Shown here piece after piece: positions 55,991 to 64,000 of a stretch of DNA of 64,000 nt (within the stretch, counting starts at the first letter, position 1; each line of letters starts with the position of its first letter). A model generated the notes under the pieces. It was not told the origin of the DNA. It searched no databases and saw only the letters and a program-made list of their open reading frames with translations. Made by a program: the position numbers and the translations under genes. The stretch lies in the NCBI RefSeq assembly GCF_900103875.1, contig NZ_LT629705.1, positions 2,923,001-2,987,000 on the forward strand. The letters run 5' to 3'. The stretch is from Pseudomonas arsenicoxydans. Its GTDB lineage: Bacteria > Pseudomonadota > Gammaproteobacteria > Pseudomonadales > Pseudomonadaceae.

Positions 55991-57391
55991 ATGAAAAACA
56001 TCCGTCATTGCCCGGCAGTACTGATTGCCGCTCCGGCCTCGGGTCAGGGCAAGACCACCGTCACCGCCGCGCTGGCCCGTTTGCATCGCAATCAGGGGCG
56101 CAAGGTTCGTGTGTTCAAATGCGGCCCGGACTTTCTCGACCCGATGATTCTTGAACGTGCCAGCGGTGCGCCGGTGTATCAGCTGGACATGTGGATGGTC
56201 GGCGAGCAGGAAAGTCGTCGGCTGTTGTGGGAAGCCGCCGGTGAAGCCGACCTGATTCTCATCGAAGGTGTCATGGGACTGTTCGACGGCACGCCGTCCA
56301 GCGCTGACCTGGCGCGGCACTTTGGTGTGCCGGTGCTCGGAGTTATTGACGGCACCGCCATGGCGCAGACCTTTGGTGCGCTGGCATTGGGATTGGCCAG
56401 GTATCAACCGGACTTGCCGTTTGCCGGGGTGCTGGCCAACCGCGTCGGCACGTTGCGTCACGCGCAATTGCTCGAAGGCAGCCTGACCGAAGGCTTGCGT
56501 TGGTACGGCGCCTTGTCGCGGGAAACCGGGATCGAATTGCCGAGTCGTCATCTCGGTCTGGTTCAGGCCAGTGAGTTGAATGACCTCGATCTGCGCCTCG
56601 ATGCGGCCGCCGAATCACTGGCCAGCAGTTGCGACGTGGCGCTGCCACCGCCCGTGGAATTCGCGGTACCTGAAATAATCGTTGCCGAGCCTTTGCTGGC
56701 CGGCGTGCGAATCGCCGTGGCCCGTGACGAAGCGTTTGCTTTCACCTATGGCGCGAGCCTGGATTTGCTGCGGGCCATGGGCGCCGAGCTGTCGTTCTTC
56801 TCGCCAATCCGCGACAGCCAATTGCCCGAGGCCGACAGCCTTTATCTGCCGGGTGGTTATCCGGAATTGCACCATGTGGCGTTGTCGCAGAACACCTCGA
56901 TGCTCGACGCAATCCGCGCGCATCATGCCGCTGGCAAACCGTTGTTGGCCGAGTGTGGCGGGATGTTGTATCTGCTGGACTCGTTGACCGACGTCGAAGG
57001 CACGCGCGCTGAGCTGGTCGGCTTGCTCAAAGGTGACGCGGTGATGCAAAAGCGTCTGGCGGCATTGGCGTTGCAAGCCGTGGAACTGCCGGAAGGCTCG
57101 CTGCGTGGCCACACCTATCACCATTCGCTGACCAGCACAGAGCTTGAGCCGATCGCTCGGGGCCAGAGCCCGAATGGCGGGCGCGGGGCGGAGGCGGTTT
57201 ATCGTGAGGGGCGGATGACGGCCTCTTATGTGCACTTCTATTTTCCGTCGAATCCTTCGGCGATAGCTGCATTGTTTGTACCGGACCATAAGGACGCTAT
57301 CGCGGGCAAGCCCGCTCCCACAGTTGACCGGGTTTCGTCAGGTTGCACTCCATCTAATGTGGGAGCGGGCTTGCCCGCGAAGAGGCCATGA
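55991..57391 (+). CDS. cobB: Cobyrinic acid a,c-diamide synthase with REP-encoded tail
   Basis: A 466-residue glutamine amidotransferase that amidates the a and c carboxylates. The N-terminal ATP site is APASGQGKTT (14-23), FKCGPDFLDP is at 42-51, and the C-terminal class I GATase has LPGGYPELH and C322 in AECGGMLYL. The normal family end lies near FPSNPSAIAALF (about 429). Residues 437-466 are translated from a REPIN (57299-57382), which extends the protein by 30 residues and brings its stop to overlap the bluB ATG by four bases. Confidence 0.94.
   Translation: MKNIRHCPAVLIAAPASGQGKTTVTAALARLHRNQGRKVRVFKCGPDFLDPMILERASGAPVYQLDMWMVGEQESRRLLWEAAGEADLILIEGVMGLFDGTPSSADLARHFGVPVLGVIDGTAMAQTFGALALGLARYQPDLPFAGVLANRVGTLRHAQLLEGSLTEGLRWYGALSRETGIELPSRHLGLVQASELNDLDLRLDAAAESLASSCDVALPPPVEFAVPEIIVAEPLLAGVRIAVARDEAFAFTYGASLDLLRAMGAELSFFSPIRDSQLPEADSLYLPGGYPELHHVALSQNTSMLDAIRAHHAAGKPLLAECGGMLYLLDSLTDVEGTRAELVGLLKGDAVMQKRLAALALQAVELPEGSLRGHTYHHSLTSTELEPIARGQSPNGGRGAEAVYREGRMTASYVHFYFPSNPSAIAALFVPDHKDAIAGKPAPTVDRVSSGCTPSNVGAGLPAKRP
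57299..57382. repeat. REPIN inside the 3' end of cobB
   Basis: Arms 57299-57321 (atcgcgggcaagcccgctc...) and 57359-57382 (...gggcttgcccgcgaag) are inverted copies of the GGGCTTGCCC type, 37 bases apart. The element is in frame with cobB and encodes its last 30 residues. Its right end touches the AGAGG that serves as ribosome-binding site for bluB. Confidence 0.93.
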
Positions 57392-58038
57392 CTGACAACG
57401 CATTCAGTCAGTCCGAACGCGATGCAATCTACCGAGCCATCGCCGAACGCCGCGACATGCGCCACTTCAGCGGCGGCACGGTCGACCCCGAGCTGCTGCG
57501 GCGCTTGCTCGAAGCCGCGCACCAAGCGCCAAGCGTCGGCCTGATGCAGCCCTGGCGTTTCATCCGCATCAGCGACCGGGCCCTGCGCGGCAAGATTCAG
57601 GCTCTGGTGGAAGAGGAGCGCATCCGCACCGCCGAAGCCCTGGGCGAGCGCACCGACGAGTTCATGAAGCTCAAGGTCGAAGGCATCAACGACTGCGCCG
57701 AGGTGCTGGTCGCTGCGCTCATGGACGATCGCGAACGGCATATCTTCGGTCGTCGCACCTTGCCGGAAATGGACATGGCCTCGTTGTCCTGCGCGATCCA
57801 GAACCTCTGGCTGGCCTCTCGCGCCGAAGGGCTGGGCATGGGCTGGGTGTCACTGTTCGAGCCGCAAGCGCTGGCGGATTTGCTGGGGTTGCCGGCCGGG
57901 GCCAAGCCGTTGGCGGTGCTTTGCCTGGGACCGGTCAAGGAATTCTATCCAGCGCCGATGCTGGTGCTCGAAGGGTGGGCGCAGGCGCGTCCGCTCAGTG
58001 AGTTGCTGTATGAAAATTATTGGGGAGTGAGTCAATGA
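57388..58038 (+). CDS. bluB: 5,6-dimethylbenzimidazole synthase
   Basis: A 216-residue nitroreductase-fold flavoenzyme that breaks down FMNH2 with oxygen to form DMB, the lower ligand of B12. [16 protein letters not shown] is the FMN-binding start, [15 protein letters not shown] and [19 protein letters not shown] are BluB signatures. It is coupled to cobB (ATGA) and to cobD (ATGA). Presence of bluB implies aerobic de novo DMB synthesis. Confidence 0.95.
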   Translation: MTDNAFSQSERDAIYRAIAERRDMRHFSGGTVDPELLRRLLEAAHQAPSVGLMQPWRFIRISDRALRGKIQALVEEERIRTAEALGERTDEFMKLKVEGINDCAEVLVAALMDDRERHIFGRRTLPEMDMASLSCAIQNLWLASRAEGLGMGWVSLFEPQALADLLGLPAGAKPLAVLCLGPVKEFYPAPMLVLEGWAQARPLSELLYENYWGVSQ

Positions 58039-58943
58039 GTGTGGCGTTATTGAGTGTCGCCGCAGTGGCGCTGGACGCGCTGCTGGGTGAGCCCAAACGC
58101 TGGCATCCGCTGGTGGCGTTCGGCCGTTTTGCCGATCGCATCGAACAACGTTTCAACAATGAAGGGCGCGGCTGGCGCAGCCACGGCGTCACCGCCTGGG
58201 TGATCGCCGTCCTGCCACTGACATTGCTGGCCACGGCATTGTCCTGGGCGCCTTACGTGGGCTGGATCGTCGAGATCCTCGCGCTTTATTGCGCGCTCGG
58301 CATGCGCAGCCTCGGTGAACACGTCGAGCCGGTGGCCAAGGCCCTGCGCAGTGATGATCTGGTTGAAGCGCGCACACGGGTCGGCTATCTGGTCAGCCGT
58401 CAAACCAGCGAACTGGATAAAACCGAAGTCGCCCGCGCCGCCACTGAATCCGTCCTGGAGAATGGCAGCGATGCGGTGTTCGCGGCGCTGTTCTGGTTTG
58501 CCGTGGCTGGCGCGCCCGGTGTGGTGCTCTACCGTTTGAGCAACACCCTGGACGCGATGTGGGGTTATCGCAACGAACGCTTCGAACGTTTCGGCTGGGC
58601 TGCGGCGAAGATCGACGACGTGCTCAACTACATTCCTGCGCGCCTGGTGGCGTTGACCTACGCGCTGCTGGGCAAAACCCGACTGGCGTTGAAATGCTGG
58701 CGCAACCAGGGCCCGACCTGGGACAGCCCGAATGCCGGCCCGGTGATGGCGGCCGGTGCCGGCGCGCTCGGCGTCGAGCTGGGCGGGGCGGCGATCTATC
58801 ACGGGGAACTGCATCAACGGCCGCAATTGGGCGAGGGCGTGCCGGCGGATGCCGACTCCATCGACCGTGGCTGGCAATTGGTCCAGCGCGGGGTATGGTT
58901 ATGGTTGCTGATCCTCTGCGTGGGGGCTGAATTCTATGCTTGA
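58035..58943 (+). CDS. cobD: Adenosylcobinamide-phosphate synthase (CobD/CbiB)
   Basis: A 302-residue membrane protein with four to five hydrophobic spans. It starts near [19 protein letters not shown] and contains [52 protein letters not shown] and [21 protein letters not shown], all CbiB motifs. It attaches aminopropanol or its phosphate to adenosylcobyric acid. It overlaps bluB by four bases and cobC by eight. Confidence 0.94.
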   Translation: MSVALLSVAAVALDALLGEPKRWHPLVAFGRFADRIEQRFNNEGRGWRSHGVTAWVIAVLPLTLLATALSWAPYVGWIVEILALYCALGMRSLGEHVEPVAKALRSDDLVEARTRVGYLVSRQTSELDKTEVARAATESVLENGSDAVFAALFWFAVAGAPGVVLYRLSNTLDAMWGYRNERFERFGWAAAKIDDVLNYIPARLVALTYALLGKTRLALKCWRNQGPTWDSPNAGPVMAAGAGALGVELGGAAIYHGELHQRPQLGEGVPADADSIDRGWQLVQRGVWLWLLILCVGAEFYA

Positions 58944-59928
58944 GCACGGTGGCCGCTTGCGCAAGGCAGCGCTCGAATACGGTATTGCAGAAGCCGACTG
59001 GCTGGACCTGTCCAGTGGCCTCGCGCCCTGGCCGTTCCCGATCCCGGAAATCCCGTTGCGAGCCTGGGCGCGATTGCCGGAAACCGATGACGGTCTGGAG
59101 CAGGCCGCTTGCGACTATTACGGCACAACCCAGGTGCTGCCGGTCGCCGGTTCACAGATGGCCATCCAGTTGCTGCCGCGTTTGCGCCGCGCCGGCAAGG
59201 TCGGCGTGCTGTCGCCCAGTTACGCCGAACATGCCGAGGCGTGGCGGCGCAACGGCTATATCGTGCGTGAAGTGCTGGAGCAGGAGGTCGACTTCTATCT
59301 CGACAGTCTCGACGTGCTGGTGGTGGTCAATCCCAACAACCCGACGGGCCTGAGCCTGACACCTAGTCGTCTGCTCGACTGGCATGCCCGACTGGCGTCA
59401 CGCGGTGGCTGGCTGGTGGTGGACGAGGCGTTCATGGACAACACACCGATGTTGAGCCTGGCGCCTTTTACTCACCATGTCGGCTTGATCGTGTTGCGCT
59501 CCTTCGGCAAGTTTTTTGGTCTGGCCGGTGTGCGGCTGGGCTTTGTGCTGGCGGAGCGCAAGTTGCTCAAATTGCTCGCCGAGCAGGTCGGGCCCTGGGC
59601 GGTCAGCGGGCCGACCCGTGTGGTGGGCCAAGCGTGTCTGCTGGACATCGAAGGCCACGCCCGACAACGCCTGCGCAGCGAAGCGGCGAGCGAGCGCCTG
59701 GCGCTGTTGCTCGAACGGCATGGCCTCCAGCCTCAGGGCGGCTGCGCCTTGTTTCAATGGCTGATCACCGAGCGCGCCGAAGTCCTTCACGATTTCATGG
59801 CGCGGCGCGGCATCTTGCTGCGCTTGTTCGCCCACAACAGCAGCCTGCGTTTCGGCTTGCCCGGCGATGAAGCGGATTGGCAGCGTCTCGAGCAAGCACT
59901 TGCGGCCTACGACAAGGAAATCCAATGA
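58936..59928 (+). CDS. cobC: Threonine-phosphate decarboxylase (CobC/CobD type)
   Basis: A 330-residue PLP class I/II aminotransferase-like protein. [22 protein letters not shown], and the PLP lysine in [16 protein letters not shown] are recognisable. In this context such enzymes decarboxylate threonine phosphate to aminopropanol phosphate, the donor for the CobD step just upstream. The symbol follows Pseudomonas use (enteric name CobD). Confidence 0.92.
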   Translation: MLEHGGRLRKAALEYGIAEADWLDLSSGLAPWPFPIPEIPLRAWARLPETDDGLEQAACDYYGTTQVLPVAGSQMAIQLLPRLRRAGKVGVLSPSYAEHAEAWRRNGYIVREVLEQEVDFYLDSLDVLVVVNPNNPTGLSLTPSRLLDWHARLASRGGWLVVDEAFMDNTPMLSLAPFTHHVGLIVLRSFGKFFGLAGVRLGFVLAERKLLKLLAEQVGPWAVSGPTRVVGQACLLDIEGHARQRLRSEAASERLALLLERHGLQPQGGCALFQWLITERAEVLHDFMARRGILLRLFAHNSSLRFGLPGDEADWQRLEQALAAYDKEIQ

Positions 59929-61376
59929 CTACGTTGATGGTGCAGGGCACCACGTCCGATGCCGGCAAAAGCACGCTGGTGACGGCGCTGTGTCGTTGGG
60001 TCACGCGTCAGGGCGTGCGTGTCGTGCCGTTCAAACCGCAGAATATGGCGCTCAACAGTGCCGTGACCGCCGACGGTGGCGAAATCGGCCGCGCCCAAGC
60101 GGTGCAGGCTCAGGCGGCTAACCTGGAGCCGCACACCGACATGAACCCGGTGCTGCTCAAACCCAACAGCGACACCGGCGCCCAAGTGATCATCCATGGT
60201 CGCGCGGTCACGACGATGAACGCCGTCGCCTATCACGACTACAAAGCCATCGCCATGCAAGCGGTGCTGGCCTCCCATGCACGATTGAGTGCGGCCTATC
60301 CGGTGGTGATGGTCGAGGGCGCGGGTTCGCCCGCCGAGATCAATCTGCGTGCCGGCGATATCGCCAACATGGGCTTTGCCGAAGCGGTGGATTGCCCGGT
60401 GGTGTTGATTGCCGACATCAATCGTGGCGGGGTTTTCGCGCATCTTGTAGGCACGCTGGAACTGTTGTCGCCGACGGAGCAGGCGCGGGTCAAAGGCTTC
60501 ATCATCAACAGGTTTCGCGGCGATATTGCGCTGCTGCAACCGGGCCTCGACTGGCTGGAAGCGCGCACCGGCAAACCGGTGATCGGCGTGCTGCCGTATG
60601 TGATGGATTTGCACCTGGAAGCCGAGGACGGCATCGATCAGCGCCAGACCGACAAGGCAGACCAGGTGTTGAACGTGGTGGTGCCGGTGCTGCCGCGCAT
60701 CAGCAACCACACTGATTTCGATCCGCTGCGCCTGCACCCGCAAGTGAACCTGCAATTCATCGGGCCCGGTGAGGCGATTCCTTCGGCTGACCTGATCATC
60801 CTCCCCGGTTCAAAAAGCGTGCGCAGCGACCTCGCTTATCTGCGAGCCAATGGCTGGGATGCAGCGATCAGTCGTCATTTGCGTTACGGCGGAAAAGTGC
60901 TGGGGATTTGTGGCGGTCTGCAAATGCTCGGCGAGCACGTCCATGATCCGCTGGGCCTCGAAGGCGCGCCGGGTTCCAGTGCCGGCCTGGGGTTGCTGGC
61001 GTTCGAAACGCAGCTCGAAGAAGAGAAGCAATTGCGCAATGTGCGCGGTCGTCTGGTGCTGGAGGATGCCGAAGTCAGCGGCTATGAGATTCATGCCGGC
61101 GTGACCACCGGATCGGCGCTGGAAAACGCCGTCGTGCAACTGGACGACGGTCGCTGCGACGGTGCGCAAAGTGCTGACGGGCAGATTATGGGCACGTACC
61201 TGCATGGTCTGTTTGAATCCCCGGCGGCGTGTAGCGCGTTGCTGCGCTGGGCGGGTTTGCAGGATGTGCAGGACGTGGATTACCACGGGTTGCGTGAGCG
61301 CGATATCGAACGGTTGGCGGATCTGGTGGAAAAGCATCTGGATACCTCGCTGCTGCGAGAACTCTGCGGGATTTGA
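59925..61376 (+). CDS. cobQ: Cobyric acid synthase
   Basis: A 483-residue amidotransferase that performs the four amidations at b, d, e and g. N-terminal [14 protein letters not shown] binds [25 protein letters not shown] is the CobQ signature. The C-terminal GATase has [10 protein letters not shown] with the catalytic Cys, and histidine in YLHGLFE. It is coupled to cobC (ATGA overlap). A REPIN separates it from cobU. Confidence 0.95.
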   Translation: MTTLMVQGTTSDAGKSTLVTALCRWVTRQGVRVVPFKPQNMALNSAVTADGGEIGRAQAVQAQAANLEPHTDMNPVLLKPNSDTGAQVIIHGRAVTTMNAVAYHDYKAIAMQAVLASHARLSAAYPVVMVEGAGSPAEINLRAGDIANMGFAEAVDCPVVLIADINRGGVFAHLVGTLELLSPTEQARVKGFIINRFRGDIALLQPGLDWLEARTGKPVIGVLPYVMDLHLEAEDGIDQRQTDKADQVLNVVVPVLPRISNHTDFDPLRLHPQVNLQFIGPGEAIPSADLIILPGSKSVRSDLAYLRANGWDAAISRHLRYGGKVLGICGGLQMLGEHVHDPLGLEGAPGSSAGLGLLAFETQLEEEKQLRNVRGRLVLEDAEVSGYEIHAGVTTGSALENAVVQLDDGRCDGAQSADGQIMGTYLHGLFESPAACSALLRWAGLQDVQDVDYHGLRERDIERLADLVEKHLDTSLLRELCGI

Positions 61377-61394
61377 GGTGGCTTTGCTGGCTTC

Positions 61395-61485
61395 ATCGCG
61401 GGCAAGCCCGCTCCCACAGGTTCTGTGGACGGACAAAAAATCTGTGAACAACCTCAATCCTTGTGGGAGCGGGCTTGCCCGCGAT
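61395..61485. repeat. REPIN between cobQ and cobU
   Basis: Arms 61395-61417 and 61463-61485 are perfect inverted copies of the GGGCTTGCCC type, 45 bases apart, in the 147-base gap. It is the second REPIN within the cob operon. Confidence 0.93.
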
Positions 61486-61523
61486 GAGGCCTTCGCCTCA
61501 CCGATGATTTTAAGGAATGAACC

Positions 61524-62045
61524 ATGCTGCAACTGATCCTCGGCGGCGCCCGCTCCGGCAAAAGTCGTCTGGCCGAAAAACTCGCCTGCGACAGCGCGCT
61601 GGCCGTCACCTACATCGCCACCAGCCAGCCACTGGACGGTGAAATGAACGAACGGGTCGCTCATCACCGCGCCCGTCGCCCGGCCGAATGGGCGTTGATC
61701 GAAGAACCGATCGAACTCGCCCGCGTGTTGCGCGACAGCGCCCGGGCCGACCGTTGCCTGTTGGTCGATTGCCTGACCCTGTGGATGACCAATCTGCTGA
61801 TGCTCGAAGACAATCAGCGTCTGATAGCCGAACGCGACGCTTTGCTGGACTGCCTGGCGTCATTGCCGGGTGAAATCATTTTTGTCAGCAACGAGACAGG
61901 AATGGGTGTCGTGCCGCTGGGCGAATTGACTCGCCGCTACGTCGATGAAGCCGGTTGGCTGCATCAAGCCCTGGCCGAGCGCTGCCAACGTGTCGTCCTG
62001 ACCGTCGCCGGCCTGCCCCTGACTTTGAAAGGAACTGCGTTATGA
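61524..62045 (+). CDS. cobU: Adenosylcobinamide kinase / guanylyltransferase
   Basis: A 173-residue bifunctional enzyme (cobP in P. denitrificans naming). [13 protein letters not shown] is the P-loop, [19 protein letters not shown] contains the histidine that takes [17 protein letters not shown] the Walker B region, and [12 protein letters not shown] the base site. It phosphorylates adenosylcobinamide and activates it as the GDP derivative. It overlaps cobT by four bases. Confidence 0.95.
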   Translation: MLQLILGGARSGKSRLAEKLACDSALAVTYIATSQPLDGEMNERVAHHRARRPAEWALIEEPIELARVLRDSARADRCLLVDCLTLWMTNLLMLEDNQRLIAERDALLDCLASLPGEIIFVSNETGMGVVPLGELTRRYVDEAGWLHQALAERCQRVVLTVAGLPLTLKGTAL

Positions 62046-63097
62046 CTCAATCCTGGTGGCTGAACCCGTGCAAACCGATCGATGCGCACGCTGTTGAACA
62101 GGCGCAGGCGCGCCAACAGCAACTGACCAAGCCCGCCGGTTCCCTCGGCCGGCTCGAGTCGGTGGCGGTGCAATTGGCCGGGCTGCAAGGTCAGGTCAAG
62201 CCAAGTCTCGATCACCTGTGGATTGCCATTTTTGCCGGCGATCATGGCGTGGTCGCCGAAGGCGTGTCGGCGTTTCCCCAGGAAGTCACCGGGCAGATGC
62301 TGCACAACTTCGTCAGTGGCGGTGCAGCAATCAGCGTGCTGGCGCGCCAGCTCGGGGCTTCCCTGGAAGTGGTCGACCTTGGCACGGTGACGCCGTCGTT
62401 GAGTTTGCCGGGCGTGCGTCATCTCAACATCGGCCCGGGCACTGCCAATTTCGTCGCAGGCCCGGCCATGACGCCGGCCCAGGGCGAACTCGCCTTGCAG
62501 GCTGGCCGTGATAGCGTGCGGCGTGCGCTCGCGGCGGGTGCGCAGTTGTTTATCGGCGGCGAAATGGGCATCGGCAACACCACGGCGGCCAGCGCGCTGG
62601 CGTGTGCCTTGCTCGATTGCCCAGTGGTGCATCTGGCCGGCCCCGGCACCGGATTGAACGCGGCGGGTGTCAGCCATAAAGCTCAGGTCATCGAGCGTGC
62701 CTTGGCCTTGCACGGCGCTCAGCGCGGTGATGCCTTGCAGACGCTGTTCAACCTCGGTGGTTTTGAAATTGCGGCACTGGTTGGCGCGTACCTGGCGTGT
62801 GCCCAGGAAGGCATCGCGGTGCTGGTGGACGGCTTTATTTGCAGCGTCGCCGCATTGGTGGCCGTGCGCTTGAATCCTGAATGCCGTGAATGGCTGTTGT
62901 TCGGTCATCGTGGTGCTGAGCCGGGCCACCGTCATGTGCTGGAAACCCTGAAAGCCGAACCCCTGCTGGACCTTGGCCTGCGCCTGGGCGAGGGCAGTGG
63001 GGCAGCATTGGCCGTGCCGCTGTTGCGCCTGGCCTGCGATCTTCACGGGCAGATGGCAACCTTTGCCGAAGCGGCAGTGGCGGATCGTCCGGCATGA
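62042..63097 (+). CDS. cobT: Nicotinate-nucleotide:DMB phosphoribosyltransferase
   Basis: A 351-residue enzyme that makes alpha-ribazole phosphate from DMB and nicotinate mononucleotide. [45 protein letters not shown] and [11 protein letters not shown] are CobT signatures. The start at 62042 overlaps the cobU stop. It uses the DMB made by BluB. Confidence 0.95.
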   Translation: MTQSWWLNPCKPIDAHAVEQAQARQQQLTKPAGSLGRLESVAVQLAGLQGQVKPSLDHLWIAIFAGDHGVVAEGVSAFPQEVTGQMLHNFVSGGAAISVLARQLGASLEVVDLGTVTPSLSLPGVRHLNIGPGTANFVAGPAMTPAQGELALQAGRDSVRRALAAGAQLFIGGEMGIGNTTAASALACALLDCPVVHLAGPGTGLNAAGVSHKAQVIERALALHGAQRGDALQTLFNLGGFEIAALVGAYLACAQEGIAVLVDGFICSVAALVAVRLNPECREWLLFGHRGAEPGHRHVLETLKAEPLLDLGLRLGEGSGAALAVPLLRLACDLHGQMATFAEAAVADRPA

Positions 63098-63669
63098 CGC
63101 TGCGCCTGGACTTGCTGCGCCACGGTGAAACCGAACTGGGCGGCGGTTTGCGCGGCAGCCTCGATGATGCGCTGACCAGCGAGGGCTGGGAGCAAATGCG
63201 CGCGGTAGTGGTCGAGCAGGGGCCGTGGGATCGACTGATCAGTTCGCCGTTGCAGCGCTGCGCGCGGTTCGCTGAAGAGCTGGGGGTGAAATCGGGTTTG
63301 CCGGTGGTGCTGGATAAAGATCTGCAAGAACTGCACTTCGGCGCCTGGGAAGGGCAAAGTGCAGCGGCATTGATGGAGACCGATGCCGAGGCGTTGGGTC
63401 TGTTTTGGGCTGATCCTTATGCGTTCACTCCGCCTGACGGTGAACCGGTGGCGGATTTTTCCAAGCGCGTATTGGCCGCTGTCGAGCGGCTGCACGCTGC
63501 GTATGCGGGCGAACGGATCTTGCTGATCAGCCATGGTGGCGTCATGCGTCTGCTGCTTGCTCAAGCGCGGGGGTTGCCGCGTGAGCAATTGCTCAACGTT
63601 GAAGTCGGCCACGGTGCGCTGTTCTCGCTGAGCGTCGAGGCGGGCGTGACCCTCAAGGAAGCCCTCTGA
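63094..63669 (+). CDS. Histidine phosphatase (alpha-ribazole phosphatase type)
   Basis: A 191-residue histidine phosphatase. [15 protein letters not shown] has the phosphorylated histidine, [14 protein letters not shown] the second arginine, [10 protein letters not shown] the acid region, and [13 protein letters not shown] the second histidine. Its place between cobT and cobS supports removal of phosphate from alpha-ribazole phosphate or cobalamin phosphate (the enteric CobC role). Named without symbol because cobC is used above. Confidence 0.9.
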   Translation: MTLRLDLLRHGETELGGGLRGSLDDALTSEGWEQMRAVVVEQGPWDRLISSPLQRCARFAEELGVKSGLPVVLDKDLQELHFGAWEGQSAAALMETDAEALGLFWADPYAFTPPDGEPVADFSKRVLAAVERLHAAYAGERILLISHGGVMRLLLAQARGLPREQLLNVEVGHGALFSLSVEAGVTLKEAL

Positions 63670-63671
63670 CC

Positions 63672-64000
63672 ATGTTGCCGTTCTGGATCGCCCTGCAATT
63701 TCTCAGCAGTTTGCCGATTCGTCTTCCGGGCATGCCTGCGCCTCAAGAGCTCGGACGTTCGTTGCTGTTTTATCCGCTGGTCGGGCTGCTGTTCGGCGTC
63801 ATTTTATGGGCGCTGAACGCGCTGTTGCTGGGCGCGCCGTTGTTGCTTCACACCGCGTTAGTGCTGACGGTTTGGGTATTGCTCAGCGGCGCGTTGCACC
63901 TGGACGGACTGGCCGACAGCGCCGATGCGTGGCTCGGTGGTTTCGGCGACCGTGAACGCACGCTGACGATCATGAAAGACCCTCGCAGCGGACCTATCGC
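63672..64000 (+). CDS. cobS: Adenosylcobinamide-GDP ribazoletransferase, N-terminal part
   Basis: Only the first 109 codons are in the window. LPFWIALQFLSSLPIRLPG at the start, then two hydrophobic spans, then LSGALHLDGLADSADAWLGG and TLTIMKDPRSGPI are CobS (CobV) hallmarks, including the Asp-rich metal site. It joins adenosylcobinamide-GDP with alpha-ribazole (phosphate), the last step of assembly, in the inner membrane. It starts two bases after the phosphatase stop. Confidence 0.95.
   Translation, partial: MLPFWIALQFLSSLPIRLPGMPAPQELGRSLLFYPLVGLLFGVILWALNALLLGAPLLLHTALVLTVWVLLSGALHLDGLADSADAWLGGFGDRERTLTIMKDPRSGPI

Overview
The window looks like a chromosomal segment of a Pseudomonas of the P. 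fluorescens group. I base this on gene content and order that match well-known Pseudomonas loci: gcl-hyi-glxR-ttuD-pyk, gltA/sdhCDAB-sucABCD-lpdG with brnQ and htpG beside it, purMN/hda, and cobO-cobB-bluB-cobD-cobC-cobQ-cobU-cobT-cobS. Abundant REP/REPIN palindromes and an REP-associated transposase (RAYT) agree with this. No rRNA, tRNA, prophage or CRISPR was seen. The assignment rests on recognition by eye, not on a database search.

Layout. 1-6.0 kb: glyoxylate/hydroxypyruvate operon on the minus strand (gcl, hyi, glxR, ttuD, start of pyk). It diverges from a GlcG-like gene, and two identical TTGTATACAA palindromes lie between them. 6.0-6.8 kb: a RAYT gene bracketed by REPINs. 6.8-11.2 kb: RutR-like TetR regulator, DUF808 membrane protein, MlaA-like protein overlapping a secreted alpha/beta hydrolase, and a small membrane protein. 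11.3-14.0 kb: an AT-richer orphan gene for a TccC-type (Tc toxin C component) RHS protein with an unassigned C-terminal domain. 14.1-19.1 kb: membrane-bound GH17 protein, betX-like betaine-binding protein, DUF485 protein and acetate symporter. 19.1-20.0 kb: gene-free block built from a long imperfect inverted repeat. 20.0-33.1 kb: citrate synthase and the divergent TCA operon. 33.4-41.7 kb: brnQ, small membrane proteins, two hotdog thioesterases, htpG, dienelactone hydrolase, pirin, OsmC. 42-44.5 kb: cystathionine beta-synthase and gamma-lyase. 44.6-50.5 kb: DUF3108, purN, purM, DUF2066, AI-2E transporter, hda. 50.7-54.9 kb: two NlpC/P60 lipoproteins, an O-methyltransferase, a sorbosone-dehydrogenase-like lipoprotein and an unknown protein. 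55.0-64.0 kb: a cobalamin riboswitch and the late cobalamin operon, running off the window inside cobS.

How genes work together. Gcl, Hyi, GlxR and TtuD take glyoxylate through tartronate semialdehyde to 2-phosphoglycerate, and pyruvate kinase follows downstream. The gltA/sdh/suc/lpd block supplies citrate synthase and the succinyl-CoA-to-fumarate span of the TCA cycle. The cob genes do corrinoid adenosylation, a,c- and peripheral amidation, aminopropanol side-chain synthesis, lower-ligand (DMB) synthesis and nucleotide-loop assembly under B12 feedback.

Most unusual points: the orphan TccC-like toxin; a REPIN that encodes the last 30 residues of cobB and sits against the bluB start; the long inverted repeat before gltA; and different palindromic repeat classes filling each gap of the gcl operon.
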